NCBI RefSeq assembly: GCF_035573695.1 | Contig: NZ_CP121694.1 | Coordinates: 2,828,501-2,892,500 of the forward strand | Reading direction: 5' to 3' | Length of the DNA: 64,000 bases | Source of the DNA: Metallumcola ferriviriculae | GTDB taxonomy: Bacteria > Bacillota > JADQBR01 | Shown here: in pieces, positions 17,789-26,111 of the stretch | Layout of the letters: each line of letters begins with the position of its first letter | Position numbering within the stretch: position 1 is the first letter of the stretch | Position numbers and translations under genes: made by a program | Notes under the pieces: model-generated | Told to the model about the DNA's origin: nothing | Seen by the model: the letters and a program-made list of their open reading frames with translations, nothing else | Databases searched by the model: none

Positions 17789-17916
17789 TCTACTTTCCCC
17801 CTGTAAAAAAATAACACTCTTTACGATATCTTAAGTATTTTTAGTCCCACTTCTTTTCCCTTTAACAATATCCTTGATGTAAGTTTTGGCTTAACGGGAC
17901 TCTTTGCGGTTACATA

Positions 17917-18555
17917 TTAATAGCCCAAAGTTTCTCCGACAATTATTACTTTAAAATCTGCTGCCGAAGGCTTTTTCTTTAGCACAGAATAGATGCGGCA
18001 GATTCTTTTTTCACTGTTACAATCAGCACAAACGCCAGTGGTAGCACATGGGGTTTTTAAATTCAATCGATTAGTATTTTTAGGTGCGGCACTTAACTCA
18101 ATTCTTGCAAATCCCGCTTCGGTATCTTTACATATTTTGTTTACACCTGCCAAGACTATCACTTTCTTGGGTCCAAAAGACATGGCTGCCACCCGATTAC
18201 CAGTTCCATCTACGTTTACCAGGTATCCGTCTAAAGTTAGCGCATTACTACTGCATAAAAAGATATCACTGGTCAGCTGCTTACGCCGCACTTCCAACTT
18301 TTCTTCCGCGGACAACTCGGGTACATTGTGGTCTAAAATAACTGCTCCAAGCTCGGCCGCTTTTTCCGCCACATTCAGCCCTTTGACGGTAGCAGAACCA
18401 CCAAATCCGATGGTCATCCCTGATGTTATTAAGCTCAAAACAGAATCAACTGCGTCTTTTGAATTAGTAAAATACTCCGCATCAAATCCATTTTTCTTTA
18501 AGGCACCCACTGTTATCTCCGCCAATTGCTCATTATGCCATTTTTGTACACTCAA
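17917..18555 (-). CDS. LUD-domain (lactate-utilisation-type) protein
   Basis: A 212-residue protein of the LUD/DUF162 family, related to LutC and the C-terminal part of LutB. Landmarks are GMTIGFGGSATVKGLNV, VILDHN, SDIFLCSSNALTLDGYLVNVDGTGNRVAAMSFGPKKVIVLAGVNKI, and a Cys cluster near the end (CATTGVCADCNSEKRIC). That cluster is typical of the stand-alone clostridial LUD proteins and could bind an Fe-S cluster or metal. No lutA or lutB is adjacent, so a lactate role is not supported by context. The frame is open to 18654, but GGAGGG lies 7 nt before a TTG at 18555 and the family homology begins there, so I use that start. Confidence 0.85.
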   Translation of the reverse strand: MSVQKWHNEQLAEITVGALKKNGFDAEYFTNSKDAVDSVLSLITSGMTIGFGGSATVKGLNVAEKAAELGAVILDHNVPELSAEEKLEVRRKQLTSDIFLCSSNALTLDGYLVNVDGTGNRVAAMSFGPKKVIVLAGVNKICKDTEAGFARIELSAAPKNTNRLNLKTPCATTGVCADCNSEKRICRIYSVLKKKPSAADFKVIIVGETLGY

Positions 18556-18693
18556 AATTAACCCTCCTCTAAGTTTTCGGTTTAGAAACTTAAAATAGTT
18601 ATAGTACATATATTTCGCTTTTATGATCAGCTTTTCCTGGTTTTTACAGGTCATTGGTTTTTAAAATCAGCAGAAATGGCATCGGCATCACCA

Positions 18694-19821
18694 TCATACC
18701 AATCCCTTGTTTAACCGTCGTACACTGAGCCAGAAAATTACCAGGCCAAATATTGCCAATGCCAGAGCGTGAATCCACAATGCCTCCATGCCGACGCCTT
18801 TCAGGAATATACCTAATACAATTTCCATGTAATGACGCAGCGGGCTTATGAAGGAAATCCACTGCAGCGCGGAAGGCATACTGGAAATGGGTACCATAGT
18901 TCCTGATAAAAACATAATGGGGAAGAGGGCAAAAAAACTCAGCAGCAGCACCTGCTGTAAGGTTTTTGCATACGTCGCCAGGAGAACTCCCAAGCCCATG
19001 GCGGCAAAAAAGATTAAGGTGGATAGCAGGAAGAACAACATCAAACTGCCCTTCAAAGGCACATCGAAGAGAAACATGGCGATGACCACACCCACCCCTA
19101 GCCCCACCGTTTTAATAATACCCATTGGCAAAATCTTTGCTATCACAAACTCTGCAGAACTGATGGGAGTCACCATTAATTGCTCCAATGTACCCGCTTC
19201 CTTTTCCCGCACTATAGCACCCGCAGCCAGCAGCACGCCAGTCAGCAGCGCTGCCAGGGCAAGCATGGCCAACAGGTTAAAGTGGGTGAATTTAAGTTCT
19301 GGGTCATAGAGCACATTGATCCGGTTGTTGATTACCGGCATGCTCTCCAGCGCTTTGCGGTCAACTCCTAAGCGCTCAATTTCAATAGCTTGGGAGTAGT
19401 CCCGAATAACCTGGGATGCATAACCCAGGGCCGTGGCAGCAATTTGTGAGTTGGACCCATCTACCAGCAATTGGACATTTGTTGTAAGACCCCGGGCTAA
19501 ATCGCGGGAATAGTCCCCGGGAATGATGACGGCCATGTCTACCCTGCCGCTTTTAATCAACTCATCCACCGTACCGGGTTCATTGACAAAATACTCCACA
19601 GAAAAATTGTCCAGACTGCGAAACCGGTCCAACAACTCCCGGCTCTCAGCAGATTTATCCATATCATAAAAAGCGACGGGTAGATTATTTACATCAAGGA
19701 ATAAAGCCCAGCCGCAAATAGCCACTTCCATGAAAATGTAAAGCACCAAGAAAACCATAGCCTTATCCCGGAAAAACTGAATAAATTCTTTTTTTACCAG
19801 CGACATCAAACGTGTATACAT
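18694..19821 (-). CDS. ABC-2 type permease (second)
   Basis: The membrane subunit of an ABC-2 exporter, of the YhhJ/YbhR type. The 375 residues have one N-terminal membrane helix, a large extracytoplasmic domain (NNLPVAFYDMDKSAESRELLDRF...), and a five-helix C-terminal bundle. The conserved VREKEAGTLEQLMVTPISSAEFVIAKILP lies around residue 210 and FALFPIMFLSGTMVP near 300. The start at 19821 (ATG) follows AAGGGGGG by 8 nt; a GTG nine bases upstream falls in the ribosome site. It is last of four genes (HlyD, double ATPase, two permeases). This arrangement matches the YbhGFSR-type drug and cation exporters of enterobacteria. The substrate is unknown. Confidence 0.9.
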   Translation of the reverse strand: MYTRLMSLVKKEFIQFFRDKAMVFLVLYIFMEVAICGWALFLDVNNLPVAFYDMDKSAESRELLDRFRSLDNFSVEYFVNEPGTVDELIKSGRVDMAVIIPGDYSRDLARGLTTNVQLLVDGSNSQIAATALGYASQVIRDYSQAIEIERLGVDRKALESMPVINNRINVLYDPELKFTHFNLLAMLALAALLTGVLLAAGAIVREKEAGTLEQLMVTPISSAEFVIAKILPMGIIKTVGLGVGVVIAMFLFDVPLKGSLMLFFLLSTLIFFAAMGLGVLLATYAKTLQQVLLLSFFALFPIMFLSGTMVPISSMPSALQWISFISPLRHYMEIVLGIFLKGVGMEALWIHALALAIFGLVIFWLSVRRLNKGLV

Positions 19822-19835
19822 CGGATGCACCCCCC

Positions 19836-20963
19836 TTACGCAACCTTCTTTTTAAACCGCATCGAAGCCAGGGTAATGATAACTCCCGTATAACCCAGCA
19901 GCCATAATATATCCACCCAAAGGTAGCTCAGTCCGTTTCCCTTCAGGAAAATGCCTCGGGAAATCTCAATAAAGAACCGCGCGGGAAAAAGATAGGTGTA
20001 GTACTGGAAGAATTTTGGCATGTTGAATATGGGGTAAACAAACCCGGAAAATAACATGGAAGGCATCACTGTAATTACTATGGCTAATAGCATGGCCACC
20101 ACCTGGGACCTGGTAACGGTAGATGCCAACAGGCCAATGGCCACAGTGCACATCACATAGATTACCGATAATAATAAAAAGAGCAGGAGACTGCCTTCAA
20201 CCGGTATTTGAAACCAAAAAACGGCAGCAACCAGAATTACCAGTACTTCGATAAAAGCGATGACACCATAAGGCAAAAGCTTACCCAGAATGAATTCATA
20301 GGGCTTAATAGGGGATATCATCACCTGCTGGATAGACCCCCGTTCCTTCTCCCGTACCACTGCCAGCACCGATAGCAGTGGCGGAAAGGCCATCAGCAAT
20401 ACGCCAAATAAACCGGGAATAATAAAGTTCTTGCTGTCAAGAGACGGGTTATACCAGACCCGAGGATCTACTGTTACTGCTTCTTCCACTTGAGGCAGGC
20501 CCTTTCGCTGCAGCATACCGTTTACGACTTCAGCTGACCGGGCCTCATTGATAGCTTTGGTATAATTAATGGCAACCTTAGCCGTGGGTGGAAATGAGCC
20601 ATCTACCATTGTCTGGACTTCCGCGGGCAAACCCTTTAGTAACCGATCCGAAAATTGCGGCGGAATTACCAGTGCTGCATCCACCTCACCCCGGTCCATC
20701 AGCCGGTAGATATCCTTGTAGTTGGCCGCCTGGTCTTGAATAATAAAATAGCCCGAATTACTAAAACTTGAAATATATTGGCGGCTTTCAGCGGACTTAT
20801 CCTGATCCCATACCGCTAACTGGACATTCTTTAAATCCAGGTTTATGGCATAGCCGAACAATAAAAGCATTATTAACGGCAGTAAAATGGCAATTCCCAA
20901 AGAATACGGGTCTCGTCTGATTTCTAAAGACTCTTTACGAAGCATGGCCAGTATTCGCCGCAT
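19836..20963 (-). CDS. ABC-2 type permease (first)
   Basis: A 375-residue ABC-2 membrane subunit paralogous to the next gene, of the YbhS type. It has an N-terminal helix (GIAILLPLIMLLLFGYAI), an extracytoplasmic loop of about 140 residues (VQLAVWDQDKSAESRQYISSFSNSGYF...), then the C-terminal five-helix domain with VVREKERGSIQQVMISPIKPYEFILGKLLPY and LFSGFVYPIFNMP. The two permeases would form a heterodimer with the fused ATPase. Its ATG overlaps the stop codon of the ATPase gene by one base, indicating tight coupling; the second permease starts 14 bp after its stop. Confidence 0.9.
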   Translation of the reverse strand: MRRILAMLRKESLEIRRDPYSLGIAILLPLIMLLLFGYAINLDLKNVQLAVWDQDKSAESRQYISSFSNSGYFIIQDQAANYKDIYRLMDRGEVDAALVIPPQFSDRLLKGLPAEVQTMVDGSFPPTAKVAINYTKAINEARSAEVVNGMLQRKGLPQVEEAVTVDPRVWYNPSLDSKNFIIPGLFGVLLMAFPPLLSVLAVVREKERGSIQQVMISPIKPYEFILGKLLPYGVIAFIEVLVILVAAVFWFQIPVEGSLLLFLLLSVIYVMCTVAIGLLASTVTRSQVVAMLLAIVITVMPSMLFSGFVYPIFNMPKFFQYYTYLFPARFFIEISRGIFLKGNGLSYLWVDILWLLGYTGVIITLASMRFKKKVA

Positions 20964-22900
20964 TAATAAGCCCCCTTTCTGTCCTCAGCTTCAATCAAAG
21001 CAACAAAAAGGTCTTCCATGGTCAGCGGTGCTTTCTCAACACGACTAACCGGGTGATGATTTTGCTCCAACAATTTTTTAACCCCGGCCGCCGCCTGGGC
21101 AGCATTGTCAACCATAAGATGCAGCGTACTGCCAAAAACACTTGCCTGCTGATAGGCAGCATCTTCAGTTAAAAGGTCTAAAGCGCCCATGGGGTTAGGC
21201 GTTTCGATCTCCAGCAACTCTCCAGCCAGATTTTCTTCTTTTAACTGACTGGGACTACCCATGGCAACCATATTACCGTAATAAATAAGGGCAATGGTGT
21301 GGCAGTGCTCCGCCTCATCCATGTAATGAGTGGTGACAAACACTGTAACCCCTTGTTCCGAAAGTTGGTAAATCAGATCCCAAAATTCCCTTCGGGCGTT
21401 AGGGTCAACTCCTGACGTGGGTTCATCCAAAAATAATATCTCCGGCTGGTGCAGGATGGAGCAGCCCAAAGCCAAGCGCTGCTTCCAGCCGCCGGAAAGA
21501 TCCCGGGTGACAGTGTTTTCTTTGCCGGTCAGGCCGGCCATTGCCAAAACCCACGCTTTACGTTCCTTTAATACGTTACCGCGCAGGCCATAAACACCGG
21601 CAAAAAAGTTTATATTCTCTTCCGCAGTCAAGTCATCATAGAGAGAAAATTTCTGGGACATGTAGCCTATTTTAGAACGCAGCTTGCGGGAATGCTTAAA
21701 AATGTCTAACCCTGCCACCCGCGCCTTACCCGACGTTGGCGGCAGCAGCCCGCACAGCATCTTGATGGTGGTTGACTTTCCTGACCCGTTGGGTCCTAAA
21801 AATCCGAAAATCTCTCCCCGTTTGACTTTAAAGCCAGCCTTGTTAACTGCCGTGAAACTACCAAATGTTCTTGTCAATTCTTCTACTTCTACTGAATAAT
21901 CAGTTTCCTGGGCAGCCTTACTGCTGTCGTCGTTTCTTTGCGGTACCAATAACTGCCAGTTTTTTTCTGTTTCCTGCCCTTCTTTCGGCCCCTCATCGAT
22001 GATGGATACAAAGATATCCTCAAGTGAAGGCATAATCCCTCGAATATCTTCCACCTTTATCCCGGCATCGGTTAATAAATTGCCAACCCTTTCTTCTTGA
22101 CGCGCATCACTAACCTCTAAATGCAGCTCTTCTCCGAAAATCTCAACCTTAGAGTACTCCTGCCGGAGAATTTCAAATGCCCGACGCAGAGGATTGGCCT
22201 TGATGCTTAGCAGGGTCCCCTGCATACTTTGTTTTAGGGACCGAGGTGTATCACACTTAATAATGCGCCCTTGGTGCATTAAAGCAACCCGGTCGCACCT
22301 TTCCGCTTCATCCATATATGGTGTGCAGACGAAAACCGTCACTCCCTCGCTGATAAAATCATATATCAGTTTCCAAAATTCTCGGCGAGATACCGGGTCT
22401 ACACCTGTGGTGGGTTCATCCAGAAAGAGAATTTCCGGCGAATACATGAGTGTACAACAGAGGGCCAGCTTCTTTTTCATCCCCCCGGAAAGGTTTTCCG
22501 CCGGCCGGTCAATAAACTCGGTCAGCCGGCTAAACTGCAGCAGTTTTTCTTTTCTCTTTTCTCTTTCTTCCTTGGGCACTTGGTACAGATCAGCAAAAAA
22601 ATCGATGTTTTCTCCTACCGATAAAGTGCCGTATAAGCTGAATGCTTCTGACATATAACCAATTTTACCGCCAAGGCCTTCGGCATTATTAACGCTATCC
22701 ACCTCGGCCACGGCAGCCCTTCCGGACGTGGGCGAGAGAATGCCGCAAAGCATCTGGATTGTGGTAGTCTTCCCAGCGCCGTCGGGGCCTACCAGGCCGA
22801 ATATCTCGCCTTTTTTCACACTTAAATCCAACCCGTTCACAGCTGTTACGCTATCAAAGTTTTTCGTCAACCCCCGGGTAATTATTGTATTCTGTTCCAA
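20963..22900 (-). CDS. Fused double ABC-transporter ATPase
   Basis: The energising subunit of the HlyD/ABC-2 exporter, with two complete nucleotide-binding domains in 645 residues. The first (about 1-310) has Walker A GPDGAGKTT, signature LSGGMKKKLALCC and Walker B ILFLDEPTTGVD. The second (about 335-645) has GPNGSGKSTT, LSGGWKQRLALG and ILFLDEPTSGVD. The first ATPase carries Tyr-Met (PYMDEA) where the switch His is usual (THYMDEA in the second), so the two sites may not be equivalent. This matches YbhF-type fused ATPases. It is followed directly by the two permease genes and preceded by the HlyD gene 30 bp away. Confidence 0.92.
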   Translation of the reverse strand: MEQNTIITRGLTKNFDSVTAVNGLDLSVKKGEIFGLVGPDGAGKTTTIQMLCGILSPTSGRAAVAEVDSVNNAEGLGGKIGYMSEAFSLYGTLSVGENIDFFADLYQVPKEEREKRKEKLLQFSRLTEFIDRPAENLSGGMKKKLALCCTLMYSPEILFLDEPTTGVDPVSRREFWKLIYDFISEGVTVFVCTPYMDEAERCDRVALMHQGRIIKCDTPRSLKQSMQGTLLSIKANPLRRAFEILRQEYSKVEIFGEELHLEVSDARQEERVGNLLTDAGIKVEDIRGIMPSLEDIFVSIIDEGPKEGQETEKNWQLLVPQRNDDSSKAAQETDYSVEVEELTRTFGSFTAVNKAGFKVKRGEIFGFLGPNGSGKSTTIKMLCGLLPPTSGKARVAGLDIFKHSRKLRSKIGYMSQKFSLYDDLTAEENINFFAGVYGLRGNVLKERKAWVLAMAGLTGKENTVTRDLSGGWKQRLALGCSILHQPEILFLDEPTSGVDPNARREFWDLIYQLSEQGVTVFVTTHYMDEAEHCHTIALIYYGNMVAMGSPSQLKEENLAGELLEIETPNPMGALDLLTEDAAYQQASVFGSTLHLMVDNAAQAAAGVKKLLEQNHHPVSRVEKAPLTMEDLFVALIEAEDRKGAY

Positions 22901-22930
22901 ATAAACCTCTCCCTGAAATCTGAGAATGCT

Positions 22931-24055
22931 TTACTTATTTCCACTATCTTCAGTAACTGTCATAATTTCAGCGTCCGCCGGCATACCGGGCTTGATTGCT
23001 CCACCGGCGTTACCAACTTCAAGTTCTACGGCGTAAACCATTTTTACCCTTTCATCCGGCATGTGAACATTTTTGGGAGTAAATTCGGCTTCCGATGCTA
23101 CCTTTACTACCCTGCCGTTGAGTGGCTTATCAGGATAGGAGTCAACGTATACCTTGGCAGTCTGCTTAAGTTTAACCCTGCCAATATCCTTTCCGGTTAC
23201 GTAGACCTTGAGGGTCAACTGATCCATATTTACTAATTGTAAGAGCGGGGTGCCCGGTACCGCACTTTCACCCAGTTCCACAAGTTTATTGACTATTATA
23301 CCGTCGCTGGGAGCATAAATTTCAGTCTTGGCCAATATCGCCTCGGCTTCTTCCAGCACAGCCCGAGCCAACTTCTTGTTAGCTAAAGCTACTTTTAAAG
23401 CTGCATCGGCCTGGCTATAATGTTGATCCTCTACCTGTTCTCCTGTAGAAACTTGTGTATCGTAAGCCATCTGCAGAGCCGCTTCGGCCTGCTGTACCTG
23501 TTTTTCCACAGCTTCATACTGGGCTTTTGCTGCGTTATACTTATTTGTCACTGCTTCGGACTGCGCTTCGGAAACGACGTTTTGCTTATACAACTGCCGG
23601 TACCTTGTCAATTCATCCTCTGCCTGCTTCAAGGCTGCCCTTACCTGGTTGGCATTGGCCCGTGCCGTCTCCGCAGCAGCCCTAGCTTGAGCAACTGTAC
23701 CGGTGTACTGACGGTCAGTCAAATCTACGGCAAGCTGCGCCTGTTCTACCTGACTTTCAGCTACTGCAAACTGGGCCTCTGCCTGTTCAACTTTTGCGCG
23801 AAGCTGTCTATCATCAAGTTTAGCAAGCAACTGACCCTTTTTGACCTGTTCCCCTTCATCTACAGCCAGTTCCGTTAGTCTTCCTGGAATTTCTGCACTG
23901 ATTATCACCCGATCTCCCTCTACAAAGCCGCTGCTTTGGATTACACCAGGGTCATCCTCACTAGCGAACACATTAAATACTCCCCATCCCCCAATAATCA
24001 GCAGCCCTACAACAAGGACTACGGCCAATTTTTTCTTCTGCCAAAGCTTCACCAT
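22931..24055 (-). CDS. HlyD-family membrane fusion protein
   Basis: The periplasmic-adaptor-type subunit (HlyD/EmrA/YbhG type) of the ABC-2 exporter; in a Gram-positive it would act on the outer face of the membrane. The 374 residues comprise one N-terminal membrane helix (VVLVVGLLIIGGWGVF), a biotinyl-lipoyl-like half (GRLTELAVDEGEQVKKGQLLAKLD), a long Ala/Gln-rich coiled coil from about 75 to 235, the second half (ILAKTEIYAPSDGIIVNKLVELGESAVPGTPLL) and a beta-barrel domain. ATG at 24055 is preceded by GGGAGGG; an upstream in-frame TTG at 24070 overlaps that site. It is the first gene of the export operon. Confidence 0.9.
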   Translation of the reverse strand: MVKLWQKKKLAVVLVVGLLIIGGWGVFNVFASEDDPGVIQSSGFVEGDRVIISAEIPGRLTELAVDEGEQVKKGQLLAKLDDRQLRAKVEQAEAQFAVAESQVEQAQLAVDLTDRQYTGTVAQARAAAETARANANQVRAALKQAEDELTRYRQLYKQNVVSEAQSEAVTNKYNAAKAQYEAVEKQVQQAEAALQMAYDTQVSTGEQVEDQHYSQADAALKVALANKKLARAVLEEAEAILAKTEIYAPSDGIIVNKLVELGESAVPGTPLLQLVNMDQLTLKVYVTGKDIGRVKLKQTAKVYVDSYPDKPLNGRVVKVASEAEFTPKNVHMPDERVKMVYAVELEVGNAGGAIKPGMPADAEIMTVTEDSGNK

Positions 24056-24130
24056 TTTTTGCCCTCCCAACGGTTAAATCCATTATCTTAGATATCTCAC
24101 AAACTACCCCCAGTGGGTATTGCCATTATA

Positions 24131-24159
24131 TTCTTACACCGTTAGTGCTAATTTGTCAA
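24131..24159 (-). promoter_or_regulatory. Probable promoter of the HlyD/ABC operon
   Basis: TTGACA, 17 bp, TAAGAA on the minus strand, 76 bp before the HlyD start. The spacer holds TTAG-CA-CTAA, a short dyad that could be a repressor site, but no regulator gene is adjacent. Confidence 0.6.
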
Positions 24160-24189
24160 CCTATTTTACCGAATTTATTTGGCGGACAT

Positions 24190-24276
24190 CAAAAAAGGCC
24201 ATGCACTCAAGAGCACAAGTACGGCTAAGCCAGCAAAGCTGGCAAGCCTTCTATGCATCGAGTGCACGGCCATTAC
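24190..24276 (-). terminator. Large hairpin terminator with shared repeat core
   Basis: Outer arms GGCC-TGCACTC/GAGTGCA-GGCC enclose an inner hairpin GCCAGC/GCTGGC. Read on the minus strand it follows the lipoprotein gene at 24291 and ends in TTTTTT, so it can terminate that operon. The core (24216-24256) is also present at 50583-50629. Confidence 0.7.
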
Positions 24277-24290
24277 TATGTTATAAGCTG

Positions 24291-24893
24291 CTATTTCATC
24301 GGAAGTTCCCAGACAAACATCCGCTTAGGAACATCCCGCAAATCCTTCATGTTCAATTTTATCGTAGAATCCGTCCTGATTACTCCATCACCATTTTCAT
24401 CTTTGGCGGGGAAAGCCAGCACGCCTACGGGGTGGTGACTGTCCTTGCTGGACAATTCCCACTTGGTGGGCTTTAATATTTTTCCGTCTACCTCTAATTC
24501 GGCTTTTTCCAGCATGGAGTAATCCCTTAAATCGCCGGAATGGGTGGTCATGGACACCTCAAAAACGATATTATTCTCTAAGTCCAGTTGGTCCACTGAC
24601 TGTTCGTTACCTACGGCCTCGAAATATTCCGGCGCTGCCCAGAACACACCTACTTCAACACTGCCCTGGCCTTCATCGACGCGGAAATACATCTGCTCAA
24701 ATTGATCCTCAGCCACTGCCTGCTCATTTTGATTCTCACCTGCTTGGGCAGGTGCATCCTTACCGGCCTGGGCTGGGGTATCTTGAGATACATTATCGCC
24801 TTGTTCTGGTGCCTTCTCTCCAGAGGTACAACCTACAAGTATTAAGCTCAAAGCAAAAATCATTATTAAAATAGCCAATCCTTTTTTCTTCAT
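24291..24893 (-). CDS. Putative lipoprotein of unknown function
   Basis: A 200-residue predicted lipoprotein. The signal KKKGLAILIMIFALSLILVGC has a lipobox with Cys at about residue 22. A low-complexity linker rich in Gln, Ala, Asp and Pro carries the repeat APAQAG/TPAQAG. A C-terminal domain of about 130 residues, likely beta-sandwich, begins EQMYFRVDEGQGSVEVGVFW and contains HSGDLRDYSMLEKAELEVDGK and DSHHPVGVLAFPA. I do not recognise this domain. The start at 24893 follows AGAGGA; longer starts (24956) would run into the upstream gene and lack a signal peptide at the N-terminus. It lies 22 bp after the beta-propeller gene, so the two are probably one transcript and may act together on the cell surface. 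Confidence 0.7.
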   Translation of the reverse strand: MKKKGLAILIMIFALSLILVGCTSGEKAPEQGDNVSQDTPAQAGKDAPAQAGENQNEQAVAEDQFEQMYFRVDEGQGSVEVGVFWAAPEYFEAVGNEQSVDQLDLENNIVFEVSMTTHSGDLRDYSMLEKAELEVDGKILKPTKWELSSKDSHHPVGVLAFPAKDENGDGVIRTDSTIKLNMKDLRDVPKRMFVWELPMK

Positions 24894-24915
24894 GACAGTC
24901 ATCCTCTCGCTATTG

Positions 24916-25896
24916 CTATTGTACTGATACGAAATCAATTTCATGAGGTGATGCACCTACATCATAATGGTACAGTTCACTGTAATCTTTGGCGTTGAAA
25001 ATGTACACCCGGTTTTCTTTACTATCGGTAATAAAGACATTTTGACCGTCAGGTGTGAAGCTGACGTGGTTTGGCGAAGGAGTGACATCAATTACCTGGG
25101 CCACTTTGTAATCAGCCTCAACATCTATCACTTGTACTGTACCCTGGCCTTGGGCTACCACCCAAATATAGCGGTTGTCAGGGGACACAGCTACCGCATG
25201 GGTTTTTTCACCGGTAGGAATAATCTTTTCCAATTTACCGCTGCCGGTATCCAGTACCCCGATGGTACCGCCTTCGTAATTTGCCACGTACAGGTACTTG
25301 CCGTCAGAGGATGGCCGGGTCTCCTGTGCCCCTTCACTGCCTGAATCCCAGACACCCTCCACCTTAAAGGTTTTCATATCTACCACTATCACACCATTAG
25401 CCACCGGGTCGGCAATATATGCTCTTTGGCCATCCGGTGAAAAGCTCATGTGGGTAGGTCCTGCCATGCCCTCAGTGATAGTCTGCGCTATTTCATTAGT
25501 GGTGGTATCAATCACGGCCAATATGGGCCCGCCTGACCTCCCTGCCGCCACCAAGACATACTTACCGTCAGGGCTGATATCAACACCATGGGTCCTTTCA
25601 CCTACATTAATAGTCTTAACTTTTTTACCTGTCTGGGTATCCACCACGTAAATATTTCCGCCGTCTAGATCTCCCGTATACAGGTACCTATTATCTGGCG
25701 TTACCGCTACTCCGTGGGAAGCTGTTTTTCCAACACTAATGGTTTGTTTTACCTTCTGTGTTGAAGTATCATATACCGTTACGGTGCCGTCTCCGGCATT
25801 AGGTACGTAAACGAGATATTGTTCCGCAGCTGAACATGCTGTCAAACCCACTACAAAAAGTAGTAACATTAAAGATAATAAGACTTTTTTCGACAT
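24916..25896 (-). CDS. YVTN-type beta-propeller lipoprotein
   Basis: A 326-residue exported lipoprotein with a lipobox LTAC (Cys at about 21). The rest consists of seven or so beta-propeller blades of the YVTN/40-residue type. The repeating pattern is YVPNAGDGTVTVYDTSTQKV, ...GVAVTPDNRYLYTGDLDGGNIYVVDTQTGK, ...GVDISPDGKYVLVAAGRSGG and so on. Such proteins resemble surface-layer proteins of archaea and cytochrome-cd1-like propellers lacking haem; the usual role is protein or metal binding at the cell surface. No catalytic motif is visible. It is the first gene of a two-gene transcript with the following lipoprotein, behind a promoter with Pho-box-like repeats. Confidence 0.85.
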   Translation of the reverse strand: MSKKVLLSLMLLLFVVGLTACSAAEQYLVYVPNAGDGTVTVYDTSTQKVKQTISVGKTASHGVAVTPDNRYLYTGDLDGGNIYVVDTQTGKKVKTINVGERTHGVDISPDGKYVLVAAGRSGGPILAVIDTTTNEIAQTITEGMAGPTHMSFSPDGQRAYIADPVANGVIVVDMKTFKVEGVWDSGSEGAQETRPSSDGKYLYVANYEGGTIGVLDTGSGKLEKIIPTGEKTHAVAVSPDNRYIWVVAQGQGTVQVIDVEADYKVAQVIDVTPSPNHVSFTPDGQNVFITDSKENRVYIFNAKDYSELYHYDVGASPHEIDFVSVQ

Positions 25897-25934
25897 TGAT
25901 AACGCCCCCTACTTTGGTTAGCTTAATCTTTAAA

Positions 25935-25998
25935 AGTATAGCCCATCATTTTGATAAAACTGTGACGTGATTGTGACCTTTTTGTGAAGTAACGTGAC
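25935..25998 (-). promoter_or_regulatory. Promoter with Pho-box-like direct repeats
   Basis: On the minus strand three hexamers (TTCACA, GTCACA, GTCACA) recur with an exact 11-bp period (25983-25988, 25972-25977, 25961-25966), with a partial fourth at 25993-25998. TATACT lies 20 bp downstream (25935-25940). The layout matches PhoP/PhoB-type operators of Gram-positives (TTWACA, N5, TTWACA). Control of the beta-propeller operon by phosphate limitation is an inference. Confidence 0.5.
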
Positions 25999-26111
25999 GC
26001 AGTATTATAACTTAAAAAACAACGTGCGCCGCGAATGGTCGGCCGATGTATAAATTGATACTCCGCGGAAAAAGTATTGCCAACAGCTATTTCCTATAGC
26101 GAGGTGATAAG

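Noticed and set aside
17993-18598. A 201-codon plus-strand frame opposite the LUD gene
   Set aside because: It is antisense to a well-supported LUD-domain gene over almost its full length and has no start signal.
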